This document shows, piece by piece, positions 56,698 through 64,000 of a stretch of DNA of 64,000 nucleotides. The notes beneath the pieces were generated by a model. That model was given only the letters and a program-made list of their open reading frames with translations, had not been told where the DNA came from and searched no databases. Numbering within the stretch: the stretch's first letter is position 1; every line of letters starts with the position of its first letter. A program made the translations under genes and the position numbers. The stretch spans positions 806,001 to 870,000 of the forward strand of contig NZ_SRRT01000002.1 in assembly GCF_004784475.1 (NCBI RefSeq). The letters are read 5' to 3'. Source of the DNA: Streptomyces bauhiniae (GTDB lineage: Bacteria; Actinomycetota; Actinomycetes; Streptomycetales; Streptomycetaceae).

Positions 56698-57618
56698 ATG
56701 AATGACCCGCAGAATGCGCAGGAAGTCCCCCGGCGGCAATTCGTCGCGCTCTCCGGTGTCGTCGGTGCCGCGACGGTCCTGGCGGGCGCGGCCGCGATGA
56801 GCGGCGGTACCGCTGCGGCGGCGAGCGGTGCCGACGCCGGTCCGACCCCCGACTCGTGCCCCACCACGCCTCCCCCGGGCGGCAGCAACTCGTGTCCGCC
56901 CGCCAGCCTCCAGGGCATCTGCGGCCGGCCCACGGACAACGACCCGCTGTGGCACGACGTCCAGTACTGCACCAGCGGGATCGTCCCCCCGCCGCCGCAG
57001 ACCAAGCCGGACTGCCTGAAGATGACGCCGAATTACATCGTGCTGCACGGGAAGCCGGAGACGACGCACAACTATCTCCTGCTGCCGACGTGCCGCGTCA
57101 CGGGTATCGAATGCCCGTTCCTCGTGACCAGCGGGCCCGCGAACTACTGGCACGAGGCGTGGGAGAACGCCCGCAGCGGCGGCGACGTCCCCGTGCAGTA
57201 TCCGAACATCGGCCTGGGCATCAATTCGCAGGGCGCCCGGCGCTTCGACCAGCTCCACATCCACATGGCCGGCGTCCGGGCGAGCACCCAGCGGCGCCTC
57301 CAGGAACTCGAGTCGCAGGGCCGTATGGCCACCTCCCCCTCGCAGTGGGCGAACCCGGCCAACCAGGCCGCCGTCACGGGCTCGGCGGGCGACCGCGTGT
57401 ACCGCATCCTCCGGCTCCCCAACCTGCGGGACAACCTCTTCGGCCTGCTCTACACGAACGTCGTCCGGCCCAACTCGCTGAACATGGCCGACCAGACGAT
57501 GATCGTGGTCCCGAAGATGACCGCCACCGGGTTCGCCGGCGCCTTCTACGTCCTCAACAGCGACACGTCGATCCACGATGGCACGAGCACATGCGATTAC
57601 CTGCTGGTGTATAGCTGA
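56698..57618 (+). CDS. Tat-exported CDP-diacylglycerol pyrophosphatase-like protein
   Basis: 306 residues. Twin-arginine signal (PRRQFVALSGVVGAA, cleaved near residue 42). Core from about 70: NYIVLHGKPETTHNYLLLPT, RVTGIECPFLVTSGPANYWH, LGINSQGARRFDQLHIHM. These match the Cdh family of the HIT superfamily, including the DQLHIHM active-site His motif. E. coli Cdh hydrolyses CDP-diacylglycerol to phosphatidate and CMP; here it would act outside the membrane. A cysteine-rich, Pro-rich N-terminal segment precedes the domain. Confidence 0.83.
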   Translation: MNDPQNAQEVPRRQFVALSGVVGAATVLAGAAAMSGGTAAAASGADAGPTPDSCPTTPPPGGSNSCPPASLQGICGRPTDNDPLWHDVQYCTSGIVPPPPQTKPDCLKMTPNYIVLHGKPETTHNYLLLPTCRVTGIECPFLVTSGPANYWHEAWENARSGGDVPVQYPNIGLGINSQGARRFDQLHIHMAGVRASTQRRLQELESQGRMATSPSQWANPANQAAVTGSAGDRVYRILRLPNLRDNLFGLLYTNVVRPNSLNMADQTMIVVPKMTATGFAGAFYVLNSDTSIHDGTSTCDYLLVYS

Positions 57619-57639
57619 CGCACATGTGCTGGGCGACCA

Positions 57640-58671
57640 CTACGAGTTGTCCAGCACCTCGCCGGCTCGTTCTTCCAGGACGCCCGCCAAGGCCGATGCG
57701 ACGAGGGCGACCGTGTGGTCCTCGTCGTGGGCGAGTTGGCGCAGGATCTCCAGCGGGGCGATTCCCTCCAGCTCGACGAGGGCCTGGATCAGGCGGATGC
57801 GGGTCGCGGAGTCGGCGGTGGGGGCGGCCAGTTGGTCCGCCAGGAGGGTCGTGATCCGGGTCGCGGAGGCAGGGTCCTGGGAGAGGGTTCCCAGGGCTTC
57901 GGCCGCGTCCACGTCGTTGGTGCCGTCCACGATCATGCGGACGAGCGTGGGCACGGCCGCCGACACTCCGTGTGCGCCCAGGGCCAGTGCGGCTTGTCTG
58001 CGCACGAGGGCATCCGGGTCCTCCAGCCGGCCCGTGAGCACCGGGATCGCACCCGGTACGTCCGCCATCCCGGCAATCGCAAGCACCGCGCGCCGCCGGA
58101 TCTCGACGTCCTCGGAACCCGCGGCGGCTGCCAGCGCCGCCACACCGTCATCGCCCGTACGGGCCAGCGCCCAGCGCAACGCGCCTGCGACGTGAGGGTC
58201 CGACTCGCTCAGTACGGCCCCGGCCAGCAGCTCAGCCGGCACCGGCATGCCCTCCGGCCGGGTGAGGACGGCCTGCTGTCTGCGGGCGGCGCTGGACGAG
58301 TCGAGTTCCCGCATGAGTTCGACGACACGGAGGACGTCCTGCCAGCCGGCGGGGGCGGACGCGTCGATCACCCGGAGCCGTTCGAGCAGCTCCCGCTCGC
58401 GCGCCAGGCGGTCCTCCGTCCACTGGATGAGGTCGCCGACCAGGGCGGACGGCGTGAAGGCCGGGTCCTCCAGCGCACGCCCGATCTGCTTGAGCGACAG
58501 CCCGAGGGAGCGCAGGCTCTCCACATGGAACATCCGGCGCACATCATCGGCCGAGTACTCGCGATACCCGCCGACGGTCCGCCCGGTCGGCCGCACCAGC
58601 CCCAAAGCGTCATAGTGCCGCAGCATCCGCGCACTCACCCCGGACCGCCGGGCCACCTCCCCAATGAGCAA
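57640..58671 (-). CDS. MerR regulator fused to HEAT repeats
   Basis: 343 residues. MerR HTH 1-70 (MLIGEVARRSGVSARMLRHY, YREYSADDVRRMFHVESLRS) and coiled coil 75-110. From about 130 to 335 HEAT/PBS-lyase repeats: VRRQAALALGAHGVSAAVPT, EIRRRAVLAIAGMADVPGAI and similar. HEAT arrays bind proteins or DNA and are rare as MerR effector domains. It follows the HEAT gene by 11 bases. The signal is unknown; a protein-binding or force/peptide sensor is possible. Confidence 0.9.
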   Translation of the reverse strand: MLIGEVARRSGVSARMLRHYDALGLVRPTGRTVGGYREYSADDVRRMFHVESLRSLGLSLKQIGRALEDPAFTPSALVGDLIQWTEDRLARERELLERLRVIDASAPAGWQDVLRVVELMRELDSSSAARRQQAVLTRPEGMPVPAELLAGAVLSESDPHVAGALRWALARTGDDGVAALAAAAGSEDVEIRRRAVLAIAGMADVPGAIPVLTGRLEDPDALVRRQAALALGAHGVSAAVPTLVRMIVDGTNDVDAAEALGTLSQDPASATRITTLLADQLAAPTADSATRIRLIQALVELEGIAPLEILRQLAHDEDHTVALVASALAGVLEERAGEVLDNS

Positions 58672-58682
58672 CGCCCGTCCTC

Positions 58683-59342
58683 CTACGCCTGTCCGGCCCT
58701 GCGCTCCGGCCCGAGCACGACCGTACGCTTCGCCTCCTCAACCGCCACGTCGAACCCGGCCTCGGGGTCCCGCCGGAGCAATTCGGTGGCCCGCGCGTGC
58801 GCCGCCACGTCCGGGTCCGGATGCCCGACGGCCTCCTCCAGCGCGGGCCGACTCTCTTCACCGAGGTCGACCAGAGCCCGACTGAGACTCAACCGCACAT
58901 CACGACCCCCACGCCCGAGCTGCCGCACCAATTCCTCGGCCAGCTCCTTCCCCTGCCCCTCGGGCACGAGTACGACGGCCGCGCGCCAAGCGGTCCGCGC
59001 GACTTCGTCATCGGCATCGCGCAGAAGGTCACGGGTGATCCAGCCCCATGTGCTCCCGTCCTTGATCTTGGAGAGCGTGTGCAACGCCTGACTACGAGCC
59101 TGCCGGCACTCGGAGCCCAACTCCTGCCGGAGCCGAGGCAGAGTGACCTCCGGCGCGAGTCGGGTCAACGCCCAGGACAACATGTCCCGCACAAAGAAAT
59201 CGGGCTCGACGGCACACCGCTCGACCAGGGCCTCCAGAAAAGCAGGGTCGGCATTCGCCCCGACCGTCATGGCCGCCTGAAGCCGAACCGAAGTGTCGTC
59301 GGCACCCATAGCCTTGACCAAACGAGTGTGCTGAGCGGTCAT
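58683..59342 (-). CDS. HEAT-repeat protein
   Basis: 219 residues of HEAT repeats (DDTSVRLQAAMTVGANADPA, FFVRDMLSWALTRLAPEVTL, DVRLSLSRALVDLGEESRPA). ATG 59342 follows GGAGGTGG. It lies between the Shedu-like gene and the MerR-HEAT fusion on the same strand, and its repeats resemble those of the fusion, so a paralogous pair is likely. No catalytic motif is visible. Confidence 0.88.
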   Translation of the reverse strand: MTAQHTRLVKAMGADDTSVRLQAAMTVGANADPAFLEALVERCAVEPDFFVRDMLSWALTRLAPEVTLPRLRQELGSECRQARSQALHTLSKIKDGSTWGWITRDLLRDADDEVARTAWRAAVVLVPEGQGKELAEELVRQLGRGGRDVRLSLSRALVDLGEESRPALEEAVGHPDPDVAAHARATELLRRDPEAGFDVAVEEAKRTVVLGPERRAGQA

Positions 59343-59396
59343 GTCGATCGGGACCACCTCCAGCACCCCACTGAAAACCTTGCCACGATGTCAGGG

Positions 59397-60442
59397 TCAA
59401 GCACCTGCGGACAAAAGCTCGCCGGCGAGAGACCGCTCCGCGTTGTCCAGCAGCTCCTTGTACGTGAGTACCTCGACACGCGTGAGATGCGAGTTGAACG
59501 TCCGCAGCGCCTCGTTGATCTCCGTCTCCGGTATGTCGGGGTGCAGGCCGGGGTGGCCGACCAGGACCAGCGCGCTGGCCCGGCGGACCTCGATGCCGAG
59601 TTCCTCGCGTATGCGGTCGCGGTGTTCGTCCAGCCCGGTGAGATAGTTGACGGCCTGGCCGACGGCCTCGTGGACCGATGCGGCGGGCACCAAGGCGTTG
59701 CGGTGCCGCTTGACCAGGGGCGCCTTGAGGCTCATGGCCCGTTTGAGTTCCGCGATGTGCAGCGCCCCGTCGCCCCGGATCAGCGGGATGTCCACCTCGT
59801 CCCCCGGCACCAGCCGACGGTGAGCGGCCTCGCCGACGAACCGGCCGCCGAAGATCCAGTGCTGCCCCTCCAGTGCCCGTTGGAGGTCTCTTTCCAGCGC
59901 CTTTGGGTCCTCGACGACGGCACGCAGCAAGTCGAGCCCGGCCGAGCGCCGCCGCAGTTCGGCGGCCCGCAGAACGAGTTGTCCCTCATCATCGGCCGCG
60001 AGCAGCGCCAGAGCCTCGGGTGAGCTGACGATCTTCCGGGCCGCCTCGGCGGGGTCCGCCACCTCAATACGGTCGCTGCGTAGCAGCCGCTCCAGCCACA
60101 GCGAGGTCTCGGACATCCCGCGCGTAATGACGTAGCGGCCGGGCCGGTCCTCGGGAGCGCGGAGAACGCGGCGTCGCGCCCCTGGGACCGGAAATGCTCC
60201 ACTGCTTCCTCCGCGCTGGCACCGGGATGATTCCTTAGATATGCCTCGCACTCCGCGACAAGCCATTCGTGCACCGCGCGCATGGAACTCGCAAGGAAGT
60301 TGCGGTTCCGTTCCCTGCGCCTCCCCTCGTGAAAGAGGCGGTAACGTTCCGCGAAGTCGTGCTGGAGAATCCGGCCCTCGGCGTAGTCCAGCGAGTCCGG
60401 CAGGAGCCGTACGACCTGCCACTCGAAACGACGAAAGGCCGG
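59397..60442 (-). pseudogene. Frameshifted and 5'-truncated Shedu-like (DUF4263) nuclease gene
   Basis: The downstream frame (60160-59397) encodes a DUF4263/SduA-type nuclease domain: LQRALEGQHWIFGGRFVGEA, then DEVDIPLIRGDGALHIAELK with the Asp and ExK of a PD-(D/E)xK site, and AVGQAVNYLTGL. The upstream part reads in another frame (RRFEWQVVRLLPDSLDYAEG; MRAVHEWLVAECEAYLRNHP), switching near 60150-60160. The upstream frame opens only inside the tRNA terminator, without a start codon, so the 5' end is also missing. Shedu proteins are anti-phage nucleases. A sequencing error at the shift cannot be excluded. Confidence 0.75.
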
Positions 60443-60469
60443 TCACGGAATTTCTCCGTGCCCGGCCTT
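60435..60469 (-). terminator. Terminator of tRNA-Pro
   Basis: On the minus strand an 8-bp outer stem (AAGGCCGG) and 6-bp inner stem (CACGGA) with one mismatch surround a 5-base loop, followed by TTTCG. It lies about 20 bases past the tRNA 3' end. Confidence 0.78.
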
Positions 60470-60488
60470 AACCCGCGACTCCATAAAG

Positions 60489-60562
<74 letters not shown>

Positions 60563-60630
60563 AGGTGATCCGGCGGAGTGTTCCGCGTGATCACGCAGGT
60601 CAACCCTACCGCACGCGCGGCGGTGCCCGG

Positions 60631-61149
60631 TCACTTGATGAGGGCGTTGGCGATGACGACGACGAAGCCGAGGAGGGCGTCGGCGAGGCCGATGAGGAGG
60701 GCGGAGGGCCAGCGGCGGGAGGCCCAGCGGGCGGTGATCACGCCGAGGGTGAAGAGGATGGCGATGTTGAGATAGAGGGCGGGGTACTCGACGTCACCGG
60801 GCGGCCACCACCCCCACCCCGCCCCGGCCAGCAGGAACACGGTCGGCAGGACGGCCGCGACCAGCGGCCACTCGTCGCGGAGGGCGCGCAGCACCTCGCC
60901 CCGGCGCCGGGGGCCGCGTTCGGCGATGTGGTGGGCGTAGCCGTGGGCGAAGGCGGAGGCGAACGCGGTGACCAGCACCCACAGCGCGTCGTAGCGCCGG
61001 CTGGCCGCCGAGCCGTGCCCGTGCTGGGTGAGCGCGGCGACCAGGGAGCTGGCCAGGACGGCGCCGTACACCCCGCCGAACAGGACGGACTCGCGGGTGT
61101 CGCGCCGCGGCCGGGGTGCGCCGGTCTCCGCCGTCGGGTCAGCAGCCAT
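60631..61149 (-). CDS. Integral membrane protein
   Basis: 172 residues with about five hydrophobic segments, starting MAADPTAETGAPRPRRDTRE. TM regions about 25-45, 55-75, 95-115, 120-140 and 150-170. A HGYAHHIAERGPRRRGE segment holds clustered His. No family recognised. ATG 61149 follows GGGAGG. Confidence 0.75.
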   Translation of the reverse strand: MAADPTAETGAPRPRRDTRESVLFGGVYGAVLASSLVAALTQHGHGSAASRRYDALWVLVTAFASAFAHGYAHHIAERGPRRRGEVLRALRDEWPLVAAVLPTVFLLAGAGWGWWPPGDVEYPALYLNIAILFTLGVITARWASRRWPSALLIGLADALLGFVVVIANALIK

Positions 61150-61292
61150 GCCTCCCACGATCACCCGGCCCCCGCGACCCCGCACGCCGGTGTGCACCGG
61201 TCGGGGGCGCGCACCAGGGTTGACACCCGGTATTTGTCCGCACAAAGGTGGGCCCGGCAGATGTGGAGCTGGTCCGAAGAAGGGCTGTCATC

Positions 61293-62450
61293 GTGGATGC
61301 GCTGGGTGTCGCCGTCGTCGGTTTCGGCTGGATGGGCCGGGTGCACACCCGGGCGTACGCCCGCCTCCCGCACCACTACCCCCGGCTCCCGCTGCGCCCC
61401 GAGCTGGTGACGGTCGCCGAGGAGGTACCGGGCCTCGCGGAGGAGGCGGCGGCGCAGTACGGCTTCGCCACCGCCACCCGCGACTGGCGCGAGGTCGCCG
61501 CCGACCCCCGCGTGCGCGCCGTCAGCATCACCGCGCCGAACTTCCTGCACCGCGAGATCGGCGTCGCGATGGCCCGGGCGGGCAAGCACCTCTGGATCGA
61601 GAAGCCGGTCGGGCTCAGCGGCGCGGACGCCCGCGCGGTAGCGGACGCAGTCGCCGCGGCCGGTGTACAGAGCGCGGTCGGCTTCAACTACCGCAACGCG
61701 CCCGCCGTGGAGTCCGCCCGCGAGCTGATCGCCTCCGGCGGGATCGGCCGGATCACCCACGCCCACGTGCGCCTGCTCAGCGACTACGCCGCCCACCCGG
61801 ACGGTGCCCTGACCTGGCGGTACGAGCGGAGCCGGGGCGGCAGCGGGGTGCTGGGCGACCTGGCCTCGCACGGCGCCGACCTCGCGTACTTCCTGCTCGG
61901 TGACATCGCGTCGCTGGCCGCCGACACGGCGGTGTTCGTACCCGAGCGCGCTCGCCCCACCGGCGCCACCGCCGGCCACACCCTCGCGGCGGGCGGCGAG
62001 CGCGGACCGGTGGAGAACGAGGACTACGTGAGCTGTCTGCTGCGCTTCGCCTCCGGCGCCCGTGGTGTGCTGGAGGCGTGCCGGGTGTCGGTCGGCGAGC
62101 AGAACAACTACGGCTTCGAGGTGCACGGCACCGAGGGCGCGGTGTCCTGGGACTTCCGCCGGATGAACGAACTCCGCGTCAGCCGGGGCGGGTTGTTCCA
62201 GGACCAGCCGGTGAGCACGGTGTACGTCGGCCCGGGTGACGGCGAGTTCGCCGCGTTCCAGCCCGGCGCGGCCAACGCGATGGGGTACGACGACCTCAAG
62301 GTCATCGAGGCGTACCGCTTCCTCCGCTCGGTCGCCGAGGGCAAGCCCTACGGTGCCACACTCGCGGACGCGGTGCGCGCGGCCGGTGTGCTGGACGCGA
62401 TGGCGGTGTCGGCCGGGAGCCGGGGGTGGGTCGACCTGCCGGTGAGCTGA
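61293..62450 (+). CDS. Gfo/Idh/MocA family oxidoreductase
   Basis: 385 residues. VAVVGFGWMGRVHTRAYARL (NAD loop), WIEKPVGLSGADARAVADAV (EKP motif) and the C-terminal sheet with GVLGDLASHGADLAYFLLGD. Sugar or inositol dehydrogenase-like. GTG 61293 follows GAAGAAGGG. 43 bases before the inositol-dehydrogenase-like gene; the pair probably works on related cyclitols or sugars. Confidence 0.88.
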   Translation: MDALGVAVVGFGWMGRVHTRAYARLPHHYPRLPLRPELVTVAEEVPGLAEEAAAQYGFATATRDWREVAADPRVRAVSITAPNFLHREIGVAMARAGKHLWIEKPVGLSGADARAVADAVAAAGVQSAVGFNYRNAPAVESARELIASGGIGRITHAHVRLLSDYAAHPDGALTWRYERSRGGSGVLGDLASHGADLAYFLLGDIASLAADTAVFVPERARPTGATAGHTLAAGGERGPVENEDYVSCLLRFASGARGVLEACRVSVGEQNNYGFEVHGTEGAVSWDFRRMNELRVSRGGLFQDQPVSTVYVGPGDGEFAAFQPGAANAMGYDDLKVIEAYRFLRSVAEGKPYGATLADAVRAAGVLDAMAVSAGSRGWVDLPVS

Positions 62451-62493
62451 AGCGCGGCCCCTGTCCCAGCACACGCGAGGAGCACTCGAGCAC

Positions 62494-63498
62494 ATGCGTA
62501 TCGGAATTCTCGGCCTCGGCCGCATCGGCGTCTTCCACGCCGAGACCCTGTCCGCGCTGGACGCCGTCACCTCCCTCGTCGTCGCCGACCCGGTCGCGGA
62601 CGCGGCGAAGGCGGCCGCCGAACGATACGGGGCCCAGGTCGCGGACTCCCCCGAGGCGCTGCTCGCGGCCGGGGTCGACGGCCTGGTGATCGCGGCCGCC
62701 ACCGACGCCCACCCGGCGCTGATCCGGGCCGGGGTCGCGGCGGGCGTGCCGGTGTTCTGCGAGAAGCCGGTGGCCCGGACGATCGCGGAGGGCGTGGCGG
62801 TGCTGGGCGCCGTGCGGGAGAGCGGGGTGCCGATCCAGATCGGTTTCAACCGCCGTTTCGACGCCGGTTTCCTGGCCGCCCGCGCCGCCGTCCGCTCCGG
62901 CGAGCTGGGCAAGCTGCACACGGTGCGCTCCACCACCCTGGACCCGGCGCCGCCGCCCGCCGCGTACGTGGCCGCGTCCGGGGGCATCTTCCGGGACTGC
63001 TCCGTGCACGACTTCGACATGATCCGCTGGGTGACCGGCCGCGAGGTGACCGAGGTGTACGCGGTCGGCGGCAACCGGGGTGCCGCGTACATCGGGGAGG
63101 CGGGCGACGCCGACACCACGAGCGCGGTCCTCACGCTGGACGACGGCACGATCGCGGTGGTCTCCAACTCCCGCCACAACGCACGGGGTCACGACGTGCG
63201 CATGGAGCTGCTCGGGTTCGCGGACTCCCTCGCGGTCGGCCTGGACGACCGGCTGCCGATCCGCTCGGCCGAGCCCGGCGTCGCCTTCCCCTCGGGCACC
63301 CCGCACGAGTTCTTCATGGACCGCTTCACCGACGCCTACCGCGCCGAACTCGCCGCGTTCACCGAGGTGGTGGCCGGTACGCGACCCTCCCCCTGCACGG
63401 TCGAGGAGGCGCTGGAGGCGGGCTGGATCGCGGAGGCGTGCACGCTCTCGCTGCGCGAGCACCGGCCGGTGACCCTGGCGGAGGTCCGTACCGGCTGA
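62494..63498 (+). CDS. iolG: Inositol 2-dehydrogenase-like Gfo/Idh/MocA protein
   Basis: 334 residues, starting MRIGILGLGRIGVFHAETLS. VFCEKPVARTIAEGVAVLGA (EKP), VHDFDMIRWVTGREVTEVYA (catalytic Asp/His region) and IQIGFNRRFDAGFLA. Length and motifs match actinobacterial inositol 2-dehydrogenase, which oxidises myo-inositol to scyllo-inosose. The gene symbol is by resemblance, since no other iol gene is visible. Overlaps no neighbour; the TetR gene follows convergently after 4 bases. Confidence 0.78.
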   Translation: MRIGILGLGRIGVFHAETLSALDAVTSLVVADPVADAAKAAAERYGAQVADSPEALLAAGVDGLVIAAATDAHPALIRAGVAAGVPVFCEKPVARTIAEGVAVLGAVRESGVPIQIGFNRRFDAGFLAARAAVRSGELGKLHTVRSTTLDPAPPPAAYVAASGGIFRDCSVHDFDMIRWVTGREVTEVYAVGGNRGAAYIGEAGDADTTSAVLTLDDGTIAVVSNSRHNARGHDVRMELLGFADSLAVGLDDRLPIRSAEPGVAFPSGTPHEFFMDRFTDAYRAELAAFTEVVAGTRPSPCTVEEALEAGWIAEACTLSLREHRPVTLAEVRTG

Positions 63499-63502
63499 GG
63501 GT

Positions 63503-64000
63503 TCAGGCGCGCAGGCCGTCCACGATCAGGTTCAGGATGCGTTCGGCGCGGGCCTCGCCGTCACGGCTGGGGTCGATCCGCCACAACACGCTGAGCTGGA
63601 GGAGTACGTCCTCCGGGTCGACCCCCGCCTTCAACGTGCCCTCGGCCGCGCCGGCGTCGAGCAGGGTGCCGATGGCCTGGACGAACGGGCCGTAGAACTC
63701 GTCCTCTTGACCGTTTCCGGTCGCGGCGTGGATGACCTCGGCCACGCCGAACTTCAGCCTGCCGTACCGGGCCACCTCGTCGAACCACATCCGCAGGGCG
63801 GTCAATGGGGGCTGCGTGTCGCGCAGTTGAGGTGCCAGGTCGATGAGGTGCTGGAGGTCGTGCCGGTACAGCTCCATGACGAGGGCTTCGCGGGTCGGGA
63901 AGTGCCGGTAGAGCGTGCCGATGCCGACGCCGGCGCGCTTGGCGATGGCCGTGAGCGAGGCGTTGCTCGACGCGGCGAGTTCCTCGCGGGCGACGGTGAG
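63503..64000 (-). CDS. TetR family regulator, N terminus cut by the window
   Basis: At least 165 residues. The partial HTH is visible at the window edge (SLTAIAKRAGVGIGTLYRHF), followed by PTREALVMELYRHDLQHL and an all-helical ligand domain ending LNLIVDGLRA. The start lies beyond base 64000. The inner ATG near 63877 lies after the HTH and is not the start. Convergent with the inositol-dehydrogenase-like gene. Confidence 0.9.
   Translation of the reverse strand, partial: LTVAREELAASSNASLTAIAKRAGVGIGTLYRHFPTREALVMELYRHDLQHLIDLAPQLRDTQPPLTALRMWFDEVARYGRLKFGVAEVIHAATGNGQEDEFYGPFVQAIGTLLDAGAAEGTLKAGVDPEDVLLQLSVLWRIDPSRDGEARAERILNLIVDGLRA

Overview
The window is Streptomyces-type chromosomal DNA. 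GC content and third-position GC are very high, GTG starts are frequent, several promoters appear to give leaderless mRNAs, and the gene set is typical of the genus: monomeric isocitrate dehydrogenase, a DUF664 mycothiol-transferase-like DinB protein, DUF4186, a SpoIIE/PP2C-STAS pair and a PucR/CdaR regulator. Nothing points to a plasmid or an intact prophage. Genes are dense and no gene-free stretch exceeds 300 bases.

Layout, left to right. 0-6 kb: the tail of an upstream gene, a YdeP-type molybdopterin oxidoreductase with a START-like partner, an SDR, and a three-gene minus-strand operon (aldo/keto reductase, SRPBCC, methyltransferase) divergent from a LysR regulator over a clear operator. 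7-15 kb: a baeRF3-like protein, a LytS-type kinase and LytTR regulator flanking a TTGA-coupled acetate/pyruvate-type symporter pair, and an ABC exporter behind a near-perfect SoxR promoter. 15-24 kb: a crotonase with altered catalytic acids, MscS, DUF4186, isocitrate dehydrogenase, metY-metX, and an N-formylglutamate-amidohydrolase-like gene. 24-27 kb: a GST-like gene preceded by a short leader-peptide ORF, a hydrolase, a Clp_N protein and a DinB protein. 27-30 kb: a divergent, probably Zur-controlled island of cysteine-poor ribosomal proteins (rpmG, rpmE, COG0523 protein, rpsR, rpmF, and rpmB, rpsN). rpmF is annotated directly from the DNA. 30-38 kb: an acyl-CoA ligase, a MarR-MFS pair followed by an isochorismatase stub, and PLD-STAS-PP2C signalling genes. 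38.6-45.5 kb: a complete L-threonate/D-erythronate pathway (ltnD, otnK, otnC, MFS, otnI, denD, GntR). 45-51.7 kb: a secreted EEP nuclease, an aldehyde dehydrogenase, a methyltransferase, an MFS carrier and a truncated, catalytically dead tyrosine recombinase. 51.7-57.6 kb: a GAF-PucR regulator divergent from an MHS transporter and acyl-CoA ligase, then a Tat-exported CDP-diacylglycerol-pyrophosphatase-like protein. 57.6-60.6 kb: a MerR-HEAT fusion, a HEAT protein and a broken Shedu-like (DUF4263) nuclease gene beside tRNA-Pro(GGG). 60.6-64 kb: a membrane protein, two Gfo/Idh/MocA dehydrogenases (the second inositol-dehydrogenase-like) and a TetR gene cut by the window edge.

Main themes are carbon-acid catabolism and uptake, each with its own regulator, a zinc-sparing ribosomal set, redox-responsive export, and gene decay. 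At least four genes are remnants (HD hydrolase, isochorismatase, integrase, Shedu-like), and three of them end at or inside the end of a convergent neighbour. Functions are read from sequence motifs only. No database search was run.
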